64,000 nucleotides of DNA from Natronoglycomyces albus. Its GTDB lineage: Bacteria > Actinomycetota > Actinomycetes > Mycobacteriales > Micromonosporaceae. The stretch spans positions 3,224,001 through 3,288,000 of the forward strand of contig NZ_CP070496.1 in the NCBI RefSeq assembly GCF_016925535.1, read 5' to 3'. Each line of letters begins with the position of its first letter. Position 1 is the first letter of the stretch. Positions 38,603 through 48,600 of this stretch are shown here, piece after piece. The notes below the pieces were generated by a model that was given only the letters and a program-made list of their open reading frames with translations, did not search any database and was not told the origin of the DNA. The translations under genes and the position numbers were made by a program.

Positions 38603-39997
38603 ATGGCGACTACCCACCTCACCGGTTTGGCGCGCATCACGGTGGCGGCCCCGCAACGCCGCCTTGACCTGATGGTGCCCGAACACGTGACCGTAGCCGA
38701 ACTCCTACCATCGGTCACCAAACACCTGCCGCCAGAGGCCCTAGCCCTGTTTCACCAGGCCGGAGGATACGAGCTACGCCGCCTGGACGGCACGCGACTG
38801 GCCGCTGAGAAGCCGCTGGCCGCCCACGACATCAAAGATGGCACGATTCTTCGCCTGGTGCCGATGGGGGCCAAGTGGGACGAGCCGGACTATGACGACA
38901 TTGTGGAGACCATTGCCGACGGCTCCCGCAAGCTAAATCCACACTGGAATAAGATCCATACTCGCCTCACGGGTCTCGTCTTGACGATCACCACCGCCGT
39001 GATCGCGATGCTAGTTCTCATCTTCGGCAATGCCGAGTGGTTCACCATCGGAGTCACGAGCCTAGGGTTGGCCACGCTCCTGCTCGGCGTGGGCACCGCG
39101 CTCTCCCGTGCCCTGGGAGACTCGGTCGCCGGAGCCAGCCTGGGAATTCTGTGTTTGCCGTTTGCGGCCTTTGGCGGTTTCACGTTGCTGGGCGGGCACT
39201 ACCCGCTCTTGCAACAGGGTGCCCCCCAAATCTTGCTGGGATCGGCCTGTCTTTTTGCCTTTGCCATCGGCGCGCTCATCGGCGTGGCTGACCTCCAGCG
39301 CTATTTCATTGGCTCGGCACTGGCCGGACTCGTCGGCATCGCTAGTGCGGGCCTGGCAATGTGGGGAGTGCCGACCGACGGGGTCGCGGCGGCCAGCGTC
39401 GCGATCGCGGTGGGCCTGATTCCCTTTATGCCCTTGCTGTCACTGCGCATTGGCCGCATGCCGCTTCCCGCAATTCCGATGGAGACCGACGACGTTCTAG
39501 AGGACTATCCGCAACCGAAGCGCGATACGGTATTCACCTCGGTGGAGCGCACCGACGAGTTGCTCAGCGGCCTAGCTCTCGGGGTGTCCATTGTCGCCAC
39601 GGTAGCGCTGACGGCCGTGGCAATCGTGGGAAATCCTCCGGCAGGGTTCCTGCTTGTCATCGCCGGAACCGGAGTGTTCTTGCTGCGCTCACGTATGCTC
39701 CCCTCGCTGCGCCAGCGGATGCCCTTCCTGATCACCGGATATTGGGGTCTCACCGTCATCACCACTGGCGTGATCGTGGATCTCATCGACACTCAACATG
39801 TCGTCGTCACCCTCTTGATCCCAGTCGTGCTGATGACCTTGGCGATGGGATTGGGACTGCTCTACAGCCGAAAGACCCCGCACCCGATCTGGGGCCGGTT
39901 CGGCGACATTCTCGACATCGTCTGCATCGTAGCCGTAGTGCCGTTGGTGTGCTGGGCTCTGGGGCTCTTCGGCTACTTCTACGGCATGTTCGGATAG
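38603..39997 (+). CDS. eccD: Type VII secretion integral membrane protein EccD
   Basis: 464 residues. Residues 1-90 form the ubiquitin-like domain typical of EccD/YukD (ARITVAAPQRRLDLMVPEHVTVAELLPSVTKHL...DGTILRLVP). From about 115 there are eleven hydrophobic segments (LTGLVLTITTAVIAMLVLIFG onward). In ESX systems EccD forms a dimeric channel vestibule in the cytoplasmic-membrane complex with EccB and EccC. Short charged cytosolic loop at ~295-315. No ESX component genes EccE, EccA or EspG are seen in the window. Confidence 0.9.
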   Translation: MATTHLTGLARITVAAPQRRLDLMVPEHVTVAELLPSVTKHLPPEALALFHQAGGYELRRLDGTRLAAEKPLAAHDIKDGTILRLVPMGAKWDEPDYDDIVETIADGSRKLNPHWNKIHTRLTGLVLTITTAVIAMLVLIFGNAEWFTIGVTSLGLATLLLGVGTALSRALGDSVAGASLGILCLPFAAFGGFTLLGGHYPLLQQGAPQILLGSACLFAFAIGALIGVADLQRYFIGSALAGLVGIASAGLAMWGVPTDGVAAASVAIAVGLIPFMPLLSLRIGRMPLPAIPMETDDVLEDYPQPKRDTVFTSVERTDELLSGLALGVSIVATVALTAVAIVGNPPAGFLLVIAGTGVFLLRSRMLPSLRQRMPFLITGYWGLTVITTGVIVDLIDTQHVVVTLLIPVVLMTLAMGLGLLYSRKTPHPIWGRFGDILDIVCIVAVVPLVCWALGLFGYFYGMFG

Positions 39998-40228
39998 GCG
40001 ACCGTCCATACTAGATCATGTGTCTACTTAAGAGTAATTAAGGCGTTTTCCCTTTTGACGCAACAGATTTGGCTAACCGTTATTGAACCGTGATCCGTAG
40101 TGGCACAAAATGGGGAGACAACGTTTGCCAAATCTGGCCTATGGTGTACACAACACAAACAAATATCTCACTCCTAATCCCAAGCCCCCGGGAACCCTCC
40201 GGGCAACCACTCATGAGGAGGCAAGGCT

Positions 40229-40558
40229 GTGGCACGCGTAGATGCAGAGCTCGCAGAACTCCACAACGCAGGAAACCAAACCCAGTCGACCGCTGGCGAG
40301 GTTCGCTCCAGCACGCAATCGGTACTGAGCGGAATCGAGCCCCTGAGCACGGGACTAGTCGGCGATGCCGGCGACGCCTTCAAGCTCTGGGTCTCCACCG
40401 TCCAAAGCGAAATGACCACCGTCGAGCAGAAGCTCGAGAAAATCGGTGACGCGATCAACCAGAGCGCCGAGAAGTACCAGTCGTCCGACTCCGAATCCGG
40501 TTCCAGCATCCGGGGCGTCGGTTCTGGCATGGACGGCATCGCCAGCCAACTGCGTTAA
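40229..40558 (+). CDS. ESX-type secreted protein (YxxxD, no Trp)
   Basis: 109 residues from GTG 40229 with GAGGAGG upstream. Helix-turn-helix layout of WXG100 proteins, but the turn reads LVGDAGDAF instead of WXG. The C-terminal EKYQSSDSESGSSI carries the YxxxD export signal. It shares this module with the N-termini of the proteins at 12102, 41317 and 43545. The next gene (40577) follows 18 bp later and is probably its heterodimer partner. Confidence 0.82.
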   Translation: MARVDAELAELHNAGNQTQSTAGEVRSSTQSVLSGIEPLSTGLVGDAGDAFKLWVSTVQSEMTTVEQKLEKIGDAINQSAEKYQSSDSESGSSIRGVGSGMDGIASQLR

Positions 40559-40576
40559 GCGAAAAGGAGACTATTG

Positions 40577-40861
40577 ATGAGCAAGCTTACTTACGACTAC
40601 GCCTCGATTGAACAGGCCGTGCAGTCGATGATCGAGTTCGTTTCGAGGCTGCGGTCTAACCTGCAAGAACTCGAAGGCATCCTCAACAAGCTCCAAGGAG
40701 TCTGGGAAGCCGAAGCGCAAATCGCATACCAGGAAGCCCAGGTCGCCTGGAACGAAGCCACCGAAACCATCGCGCAGGTGACCGAGAAGGTCCACCAGGC
40801 TGTGGCCGACGCAGAGGCGAGCATGAAGAGCACCGACAGCGCCAACGCGGCTCTGTTCTAA
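40577..40861 (+). CDS. WXG100-family ESX protein
   Basis: 94 residues from ATG 40577 (AAAAGGAGA upstream; TTG 40574 is also in frame). ILNKLQGVWEAEAQIAYQEAQVAWNEA is the WXG100 turn with Trp kept and Gly replaced. No YxxxD is present, as expected for the partner lacking the export signal. EsxA/EsxB-like pairs of this kind are exported as folded heterodimers through EccC. Confidence 0.85.
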   Translation: MSKLTYDYASIEQAVQSMIEFVSRLRSNLQELEGILNKLQGVWEAEAQIAYQEAQVAWNEATETIAQVTEKVHQAVADAEASMKSTDSANAALF

Positions 40862-41316
40862 GCACAAACCGACTCCCTCGGAGTCGACTCCTTTGCTTAC
40901 GCATTCGGGTTCCCTCGCCGGTCGCGAGGGGACCCATCGCCGTTTAGACCCAAGAGATTTACCCGCACTCGTGGCTCATCGTCCCAGAGCCGATCTCTCT
41001 TTCCCTCCAAGACCGAGCGTGGCCCTTATGAAAGCGCTTCCTGCGCCCCAAGCGCGCCACGGGAGACAGAGAGCGACCAACGACCTACCATTCCATAATG
41101 GACACGCAGTGGCACCTTTTGTACTTTCTGTTTTCCCTAGCACCCTCCAAGGAGTCTTGTCTTGAGTGACTGGGTTGACCTCGAGGAGATGGCCCTCATT
41201 GGAGGCTAGCTCTTTGCAGCGATCACCCTCACTGATTCCGACTCGCGACCGGAAACACCCATCCCGGTCCCCTAAACCCGCACAGCCCCACGAACACCAT
41301 CGTAAAGGGACTCGCC
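40862..41316. other. Intergenic region with two hairpins
   Basis: About 455 bp with no gene I can support. Just after the WXG100 gene, GACTCC-ctc-GGAGTC (40871-40885) is followed by a T-rich run. Then an imperfect hairpin with arms GGTTCCCTCGC and GCGAGGGGACC lies near 40907-40933. They could end or attenuate the ESX-pair transcript before the hydrolase cassettes. Confidence 0.5.
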
Positions 41317-42927
41317 ATGGCTAACAAAGTAGACGCCGACCTCGAACAGATGCGTAACGCCGCCGACGAAACCGACAACGTCATATCCGAGCTTCGCAAG
41401 GATTCACAAAGCATCGACGTGGGGCTTTTCAACCTCGCCCAGAACTTCGAGGGCGACGCTGCGGACAACCTGATGGGCTTCCGAAACAGCTTTGCGATGG
41501 AGGCGGGAATGGTTCAGGCGCGGCTCGGGGACATCGTGATGGCGTTGCGCCAGAACATCGCCAACTATAGCGAGACCGACTCGGCCAACGCGGAGGGAAT
41601 CACAGGAGCCAGTGGCGGCAGCGGGTCGCTGGCCGACGCCTTGCGCGACGGGGGCGCGGCTCGCGAAGGCGGAGGCTTCCACTCGCGGGGAGAAGTCGGA
41701 GGCGGAATCGATAGCCCAGGAGCCGCCCGGCCCGACGGCGAGGGCTTCCTCTCTCGAGCGGAAGCCAACAACGAGGCTCCAAGACGCGGCGCGGAGCCAG
41801 AAGAGGTCACCGAATGGTGGGACAACCTCTCCGAGGAGCAACAACAACACATCCTGGAGAACCGCCCCGAGAACATCGCGGAGCTTGACGGCATCCCCTT
41901 CGATGTCCGAAACGAGGCCAACACGGCACTGTTGGAATCCGAGCTGTCCGACATAGACACAAGGTTGTCCGATATTCGTTCCCAAATGGACGCGATGCAA
42001 CCGCCAGAGGGCCAGATGGACGCCGCCCGCTACCGAGAGCTCGCCCAAGAGGGCCGCGAGTTGACCCAACGACAAGACGCGTTGGAGAACCTCCAATCGA
42101 AACTGGACTCCAGTACTCAATTGACCGATCAACCACATCTATTGCTGGCTTTCGATACTGAGGCTGACAACGTCATCATGTCCGTCGGAGATCCCGGCAC
42201 GTCCGCATATATCGCCACATACGTACCGGGCACCGGAATGTCCATGTTGGACACCGATCGCTTTAATACCGAGCTGGGACGCTCCCGCAGCCTGGTGGAC
42301 AGCGCCGAGCTGGAATACGGGGTAGGTAACGACACCGCAGTAATCATGTACGCCAACTTCGAAAACCCTCAGACCGTTTTCGATATCACCAACGTGACAG
42401 GTGGCTTTACGGGAGAGGCTGGCGAAGCCCACTACGTGACCAACGGAGCCGAGGGTCTGGCCACCTTTACCGAGGGCCTGGCATCAACCAGCGACTACCA
42501 GTCCCATACTGCGATCGGCCACTCCGCCGGAGGGGCCGCAGTCGGCACTGCGGCAGCCCTGGACAATTTTCAGGCCGACAATCTCATTTATGTCGGCTCC
42601 GCCGGAGCTGGCGACGGCGTCTACAATGCATCGGACCTGTCAGTGGACAACGTTTTCTCCACCGCCGCGCCTTCTGACTTCATAAACGTGCCCGGTCTTG
42701 GTTCAATCGGTGAAACTCACGTTCATGGCGGCAACGTCGTCAACCCGTCTTTTGGGGCCGATTTTTTCGGCAGCGATAACCGAGGAAATCGCTTTCAGAT
42801 GGGCGAAAACCACCGCGGATACTTCGACTTCTCCCCCGACGGCGCCGATGGTGATCACAACCGAGGACTGGAAGGAATGACCGGAGTCATGGTCCACAAC
42901 GATCCGCGCCATCCTGGTTCCAACTAA
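41317..42927 (+). CDS. ESX-domain alpha/beta-hydrolase (DUF1023-like), T7SS effector candidate 1
   Basis: 536 residues. Residues 1-95 are the shared ESX module (ANKVDADLEQMRNAADET..., FEGDAADNL at the turn, NYSETDSANA as YxxxD). A Gly-rich linker is followed by EWWDNLSEEQQQHILENRPENIAELDGIPFDVRNEAN, the conserved segment before DUF1023 hydrolases, a coiled coil (~205-265), and a hydrolase core with nucleophile elbow IGHSAGGAAVG. Acidic and His candidates lie in APSDFINVPG and GETHVHGG. Export as a lipase- or esterase-like effector is inferred. A small partner gene follows after 46 bp. Confidence 0.8.
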   Translation: MANKVDADLEQMRNAADETDNVISELRKDSQSIDVGLFNLAQNFEGDAADNLMGFRNSFAMEAGMVQARLGDIVMALRQNIANYSETDSANAEGITGASGGSGSLADALRDGGAAREGGGFHSRGEVGGGIDSPGAARPDGEGFLSRAEANNEAPRRGAEPEEVTEWWDNLSEEQQQHILENRPENIAELDGIPFDVRNEANTALLESELSDIDTRLSDIRSQMDAMQPPEGQMDAARYRELAQEGRELTQRQDALENLQSKLDSSTQLTDQPHLLLAFDTEADNVIMSVGDPGTSAYIATYVPGTGMSMLDTDRFNTELGRSRSLVDSAELEYGVGNDTAVIMYANFENPQTVFDITNVTGGFTGEAGEAHYVTNGAEGLATFTEGLASTSDYQSHTAIGHSAGGAAVGTAAALDNFQADNLIYVGSAGAGDGVYNASDLSVDNVFSTAAPSDFINVPGLGSIGETHVHGGNVVNPSFGADFFGSDNRGNRFQMGENHRGYFDFSPDGADGDHNRGLEGMTGVMVHNDPRHPGSN

Positions 42928-42973
42928 GGACCCCAGTTCCGATGCGACATTCGACAGAGCCCGGGGGCTCCCA

Positions 42974-43474
42974 ATGATCAACCCGATCTCCGCGCAGCTG
43001 CGCCGAACTGACTACGACGCCTTTGCCATGGCCGAGGAAACTATCTCCGACGTGATCGCCCTCCTTTCGAATTTTGTGGGATTCCAGCGGCGGATGTGGA
43101 TAGCGCACCCATGCGCTCACGACGGCCAGGTAAAACCCGACTCCGTCCATGCCGAAGTGACGTATGTGTTCGGCCCGGACGACTCGGCCTCTCCTGTTAC
43201 CCGCAAGACATATGTGGAGATCCTTCGGCAAGCCTTGGCCACTGACGGACGCACCCTGTTTCGCGACGAGGCCACCAACCAAGGAACTCACCATTCGCTG
43301 GAAGCCACAACCGCCGAAGGCCTCAACCTGTACTACCGGGTCGCGCACTACGTTTACGTGCGAGTCCATTCCGGATGTGTCGTGCGTACCGACAGGCTCC
43401 CCAACCTTCCAGCCCTCGGCGGAGTAACACTCGACAACGACAAGGCACAGGCACTTATTCATCCCGACCGTTAA
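42974..43474 (+). CDS. Partner of effector 1, possible immunity protein
   Basis: 166 residues, no signal peptide, so probably cytoplasmic. It is homologous to the partner encoded at 45048: shared pattern PC(S/A)H, V(E/T)VxYxF, TYxxxLRQ, FRDEA...HHSLEA, GLNLYYRVA, GCVxRxDxLP, and GGVxxxND. Each copy sits directly after one hydrolase, the layout of an effector-immunity or effector-chaperone cassette. The function is inference from position only; no known immunity family is recognised. Confidence 0.6.
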   Translation: MINPISAQLRRTDYDAFAMAEETISDVIALLSNFVGFQRRMWIAHPCAHDGQVKPDSVHAEVTYVFGPDDSASPVTRKTYVEILRQALATDGRTLFRDEATNQGTHHSLEATTAEGLNLYYRVAHYVYVRVHSGCVVRTDRLPNLPALGGVTLDNDKAQALIHPDR

Positions 43475-43544
43475 ACCGTGATCGGGTAGCCGCCCGGTCC
43501 CCGCTCTCGCTAAGCCCCACGAGCACGACCTCGAAGGACCCACC

Positions 43545-45014
43545 ATGGCCAACAAAGTTGACACCGACCTCGAACAGATGCGCAGCGCCGCCGACGAAAC
43601 CGACCAGGTCCTAGCCGAAATACGTACTGACTCCCAAAGTGTCGATTCGACGCTATTCAACCTCATGCAGACCTTCAAAGGCCAGACCGCCGACGACCTC
43701 TCCGCCTTCCGCTTCACCTTCAGCATAGAATCAGCCCTCATCACAGGCCGTCTCAATGACATCGCCATGGCACTACGCCACAACATCCGAAATTACGGAG
43801 AAACCGACCAGGCCAACGCCCAAGGCATCACCGGCGCCAGCGGCGGCAGCGGCTCGCTAGCCGAGTCCTTGCGCGGTCCTGATGGGGCGGCCCGGCCCGA
43901 CGGAAATGGTTTCCTATCGCAAGCTGAGGCCAACAACGAGGCACCGCCTGGCGGTGCCTCACCACAGGAAGTCGCCGACTGGTGGGACAGCCTCTCCGAA
44001 GATCAGCAACAACACATCCTGGAGAATAGCCCCGAAAACGTCGCCGATGTCAACGGCGTGCCCGCATCGGCGCGCGACATCGCCAACCGTGCGATTCTGG
44101 ACGATAAGCTCACTCAGAACGCCATTGACTTGGAGGCGGTCAACCTCGACATTGCACAGCAGGACGAGGGGACCTTCCTCAATCCGAACCGGGAATTGGA
44201 CGCGCTGATCGTGAAACGGGAGCAGCTGCAAAGCGAACTGGTGCGCATGGATAACTTGAAAAGCGAGATCGCAGAGCCCTACCTGGGCCTCGACCACCTC
44301 CTGCTTGGATTTGACGAATCCTCTGAATCGGGACGTCCCATTGTCTTCCTAGGCGATCCCGGCACCTCCGACCATCTGTCGGTTCACGTCACCGGCACGG
44401 ACTCGAATCTTGATCCCGACAGCTTCAATGAGCTGATGGACCGTACCCGCAATCTGGCGGAAGACGCCATCAATGATAGTGGCGACAGTGTCGCAGTGGC
44501 GCTGTGGTTCGACTACGACGCGCCCCAGGGCATATCCAACGCGATCTCAGAACAACCAGCCTCAGAAGGTGCTCCCGGCCTGACCGCGTTCAGCGACGGG
44601 ATGCGGGCGACCTCAGGATCGGACAGTGTCTCGTACCTGGGACACTCGTACGGAAGTACGATCATCGGCCATGCTGCCGCTTCTAGCGACGGCCTAAACA
44701 CCGACCGGATTATGCTCATCGGTTCGCCGGGAGCCGGGGCCATACATGCCAGCGAATTCGGAATCGGGGCGGAGAACGTGTATGCCACCACCGCTTCCGG
44801 GGACATCATCGGATGGGCAGGCCTGCCTGGCGACAACGACGTCTTGGTTCATGGAACCGACCCGGTCCATGAAAACTTCGGGGCCCACGTCCTCGAGTCA
44901 GACAACCGGACAGGCGACGCAAAGAGTAAGGGAAACCACTCCGGATACTACGATCCCGGCAATCAATTCCGCGAAAACTCTTCCAATGTCATCACGGACA
45001 ACGTGGGCAACTGA
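43545..45014 (+). CDS. ESX-domain alpha/beta-hydrolase (DUF1023-like), T7SS effector candidate 2
   Basis: 489 residues, paralogue of the protein at 41317. The ESX module (VDTDLEQMRSAADETD..., FKGQTADDL, NYGETDQANA) is followed by DWWDSLSEDQQQHILENSPENVADVNGVPASARDIAN, a helical stretch, and a hydrolase core with GHSYGSTIIGHAA and GSPGAGAIHASEFG. GNHSGYYD near the end may carry the catalytic His. The Gly-rich linker is shorter than in copy 1. N-terminal modules are more alike than hydrolase cores, consistent with duplication and divergence. A partner gene follows after 33 bp. Confidence 0.8.
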   Translation: MANKVDTDLEQMRSAADETDQVLAEIRTDSQSVDSTLFNLMQTFKGQTADDLSAFRFTFSIESALITGRLNDIAMALRHNIRNYGETDQANAQGITGASGGSGSLAESLRGPDGAARPDGNGFLSQAEANNEAPPGGASPQEVADWWDSLSEDQQQHILENSPENVADVNGVPASARDIANRAILDDKLTQNAIDLEAVNLDIAQQDEGTFLNPNRELDALIVKREQLQSELVRMDNLKSEIAEPYLGLDHLLLGFDESSESGRPIVFLGDPGTSDHLSVHVTGTDSNLDPDSFNELMDRTRNLAEDAINDSGDSVAVALWFDYDAPQGISNAISEQPASEGAPGLTAFSDGMRATSGSDSVSYLGHSYGSTIIGHAAASSDGLNTDRIMLIGSPGAGAIHASEFGIGAENVYATTASGDIIGWAGLPGDNDVLVHGTDPVHENFGAHVLESDNRTGDAKSKGNHSGYYDPGNQFRENSSNVITDNVGN

Positions 45015-45047
45015 AAGTAGCCTCATTGGCCCGCCCGAAGGAGCTAA

Positions 45048-45578
45048 ATGACTGACATCATTCACCCACCAAGGGAATTCGACCAGGAAGCTGCCTATCT
45101 GAGGGCCGAGACCGCGATCGGGCAGACCATCGCCGCGCTTCCAGAATTCCCAGGCTTTGCCACCCGAAACTGGCGCACAGCCCCTTGTTCACACGGAAAC
45201 GAGGCAGAAGACACCGGCTTCGTCCAGGTTGAGGTGCTTTACACTTTCTCGCCCGTTTGGTCGGCCGAACCGCTAGTGCGCCAGACATATCTGTCGTCAC
45301 TGCGTCAGAACTGGATGCCGCCTGAGTGGGAACTGCACCGTGATGAGGCGGGAGTGAACGGTATCCACTCGCTGGAGGCCATCCGCAAGGACGGAGTGAA
45401 CCTCTACTATCGAGTGGCAAAGCTTGTAACTCTGCATGGACAGACAGGATGTGTAGAGCGAGCTGACGTGCCTTCGCTGGTCGCACCGCTTGGTGGTGTG
45501 GAAACCGAAAACGATTACGCACCCGACCATCTCCGGCGCCTCGCACGGCGAGCAGAGGCAGTTAGCTCAAAGCGCTAA
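45048..45578 (+). CDS. Partner of effector 2, possible immunity protein
   Basis: 176 residues, homologous to the 42974 product (CSHGNEAED, VEVLYTFSP, RQTYLSSLRQNW, HRDEAGVNGIHSLEA, GVNLYYRVAKLV, GCVERADVPSL, GGVETENDYA). No signal peptide. The conserved Cys and His residues could be structural. Same relation to its hydrolase as in cassette 1. Confidence 0.6.
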   Translation: MTDIIHPPREFDQEAAYLRAETAIGQTIAALPEFPGFATRNWRTAPCSHGNEAEDTGFVQVEVLYTFSPVWSAEPLVRQTYLSSLRQNWMPPEWELHRDEAGVNGIHSLEAIRKDGVNLYYRVAKLVTLHGQTGCVERADVPSLVAPLGGVETENDYAPDHLRRLARRAEAVSSKR

Positions 45579-45584
45579 AGGATC

Positions 45585-45607
45585 GGGCCCGCGCTTCGCG
45601 CGGGCCC
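45585..45607. terminator. Intrinsic terminator between cassette 2 and eccC
   Basis: A 10-bp GC stem (GGGCCCGCGC, 45585-45594, with 45598-45607) has a TTC loop. It lies between convergent genes and may serve both. Confidence 0.85.
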
Positions 45608-45672
45608 TTAACACGTCTATTCCGGATCCATCGTTTATACCCGTTTGGCCAGGTATTGCCCTCGAAGGAGTC

Positions 45673-48600
45673 CTACTCCTCCGGCGGCAACCAGGCCATC
45701 TGTACCAACTGTGTGGCTTTGCGAGTGATGAACATGCCGCGGCCGGGCGGGTAGAGTCCAGCCTTAGTCAGCAGGTCGCCCTCTGAGCGAGGCACCGATC
45801 CCTGGAAGCCGGGCGTTCCTAGGTTCTTCATTCCGCCTATGAATCCGTCAAACAGCGACTTCGCCGCGCCACCACTACGGCGGGTGACGACGATGTGAAG
45901 TCCGATGTCACGTCCCTGCGGAATGAACTCCACCAATGGGGTCAGGGGGTTGTCGAAGCCGGAGGCGACGAGGTCGTAGTCGTCGATGATAATGAACATC
46001 TCCGGGCCCGACCACCAGCTACGCTCCCGCAGCTGCTGGGGTGTCACGTTGTCGGGAGGGAGCCGCTCACGCGAGACCTCCGTAACTGCCGACACCACCT
46101 CTTTGACGTGGCTCGCTGTCGAGCAGTGTTTTACCAGCTGCCGCGAGTTGACCGCGCCAAGCAGGGAGCGCCGGTAGTCGATGAGGATGAACTTCGCCTC
46201 CCGCTCCCCGGTGCGAGCTTGCACCGACGTCACGAGCTGGCGCAGGAAGGAGCTCTTGCCCGTCTCGGTGTCGGAGAACATCATAAAGTGCGGCTCGTTC
46301 GCGAAGTCTACATAGACCGGTTCGAGGTCGGCCTCGGCCAACCCCACTGGAATCCGCCACTTGTCCCGCTTGCCTTGGTACTCCTCCACGGGCAGGTCGG
46401 CGTATGCCAGTTCGTCGGGCAGCAGCCGCACTTTCGGCGCCGAGGCTTTCTTCCATCCGCCCTTAACCTTGGCGACCACGTCCTTGACCCCTTCAAGGAG
46501 GCTCTCAGGATCACTGTCGGAATCCACCCGCGGCAGCGCCGCCAAATACTGCAACTCGTCGGGGGTGACCCCGCGCCCGGGCTGACCGGCATTGACCAGT
46601 TTGGCCACTTCCCGTTTGACATAGGAGTCAAATGGATCGCCGACCTTTAGTTCCAGTTTGGAGCCAAAGAGTTCCTTAATCTGGACCTTGATTTCCGGCC
46701 ATCGGGAGGCGGCTGCCAAGACGTGGATGCCGTAGGCAAGTCCACGCTGGACTATGTGCGCTATGACGGAGTGGACCGGATCGAACTCGTCGCGCAAAAC
46801 CGACCAGCCGTCAACAACGAGAAAGACGTCTCCATAGGGGTCGTCGGTGACTGTGCCGTCGGCACGCATCTTGCGGTAGGTCGCCATCGAATCGATGCCC
46901 AGCTCAGAGAAGCGGCGTTCACGAGCCTCTAGGACGTTGACGACCTCGGCGACCGTACGCCGCACCTGGTCGGCGTCCAGGCGCTGGTAGACGCCGCCGA
47001 CATGCGGTAGCTCTCGCAGGCTCGACAGGGCACCGCCGCCAAAGTCAAGGCAATAGAACTGAGCTTCCTCAGGCGTGTGGGTAAGGGCGAGGCTGGTGAT
47101 GATGGTACGCAGCAGAGTGGATTTTCCTGACCGGGAGCCACCTGCGATAGCAAGGTTTCCGGCCGAACCGGTGAAGTCAATCCAATGGACGTCGCGCCGC
47201 TGCTCAAACGGCTTGTCCACGATGGCTACCGGGACACGGAGTTTGCCCCACAGTTCGGGCGAGTTGGCCATGTATCCACGCTTGTCGACCACTTCCAACG
47301 GCGGGAGAAGCTCGTCCATAGTGGGTGATTCATTGAGCGGGTCGAGCCACACCTGGTGGGCGGGCATTCCCTTGCCCTCCATTTTGCCCACCAGCAGGTC
47401 CAGCAAGGTCTCGGTGTCGGCTTCGTCGTCATCAGAGTCGTCCTCTGAGGGCTTGGGTTTGGGTTTGACGAAGTTGGAGGTGTAGGTCATGACCGGGTCG
47501 GAGTCGTCCGATTCGAGAACGAGCGGCCCGCTGGATCGCTTATAGGGCCCCGAAACATAGGAGGCCCGGAAGCGTTGCATGTCGTCCCCGGCAAAGGACA
47601 GATAGCCGTGACCGGGTTCCGAAGGCAGGTTGAAAGCGTCGGGCACTCCCAGCACGGTGCGAGACTCGGCGGCGGAGAAGGTTCGTAGCCCCACCCGATA
47701 GGAAAGGTGGTCTTGCAGGCCTCGCAATTTGGACTCTTCAAGTCGCTGGCTGGCCAGCAAGAGATGCACGCCCAGGGACCGGCCGACTCGTCCGATCTGG
47801 CCAAACATCTCGATGAAGTCTGGCTTGGCTTCGAGTAGTTCGGAGAATTCGTCGCAGATGATCAACAGAGTTGGCAAGGGTTCTAGGTCCTTGCCGGAGT
47901 TGCGGGCCTTCTCGTAGTCCTTCAGCGAGGCATAGTTGCCCGCTGAGCGCAGCAGCTCTTGGCGGCGGCGGGTCTCTCCAGCGATCGCGTCTTTCATGCG
48001 GTCGACGAGGACCAGCTCGTCGGAGAGGTTGGTGATGACCGCGGACGTGTGCGGAAGTTTGTCCAGTTTGGTGAACGTGGCACCGCCTTTGAAGTCCACG
48101 AGCACAAAGTTGAGGTATTCCGGGGAGTGGACGGCGGCTAGCGCCAAGGTCATGGTGCGTAGAACTTCGGATTTTCCGGAGCCAGTGGCACCAATGAGGA
48201 GGCCGTGGGGACCCATCCCGTTTTGGGCGGCTTCTTTGAAGTCCAGTTCGACGGGCAGCCCGGAAGGATCGACGCCAATGGGAACCCGCAGCATGTTGCG
48301 TTCAGACCGTTTACGCCAAGCATGGTCGGGGTCGTAACGCAAGGCATCGCCGATGGCGAGCAACTCGCAGAATCCGGGAGTGGCGCGGGAAGAGTCGTCG
48401 TCGACATCGGCGGTGTCCGCGGTTCCGCCAGAGAGTCGCACGGGCGCAAGCTCACGGGAAAGGGTTTCGGCTTCAGGCACCGACAGAGTGTCGGCGTTAC
48501 CGATGTGGCCGGTGAGTTCGGCGCTGGTGAGGCGAAGAGTGCCATCCTCATTGAGGTCAATGACAGCCTCGCCGGGGTCGAGTACTGCCGGGGGCGTGTC

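Noticed and set aside
40893-41165. 90-codon ORF in the ESX intergenic region
   Set aside because: Low-complexity Arg/Pro composition, no ribosome site, and it overlaps the hairpins.
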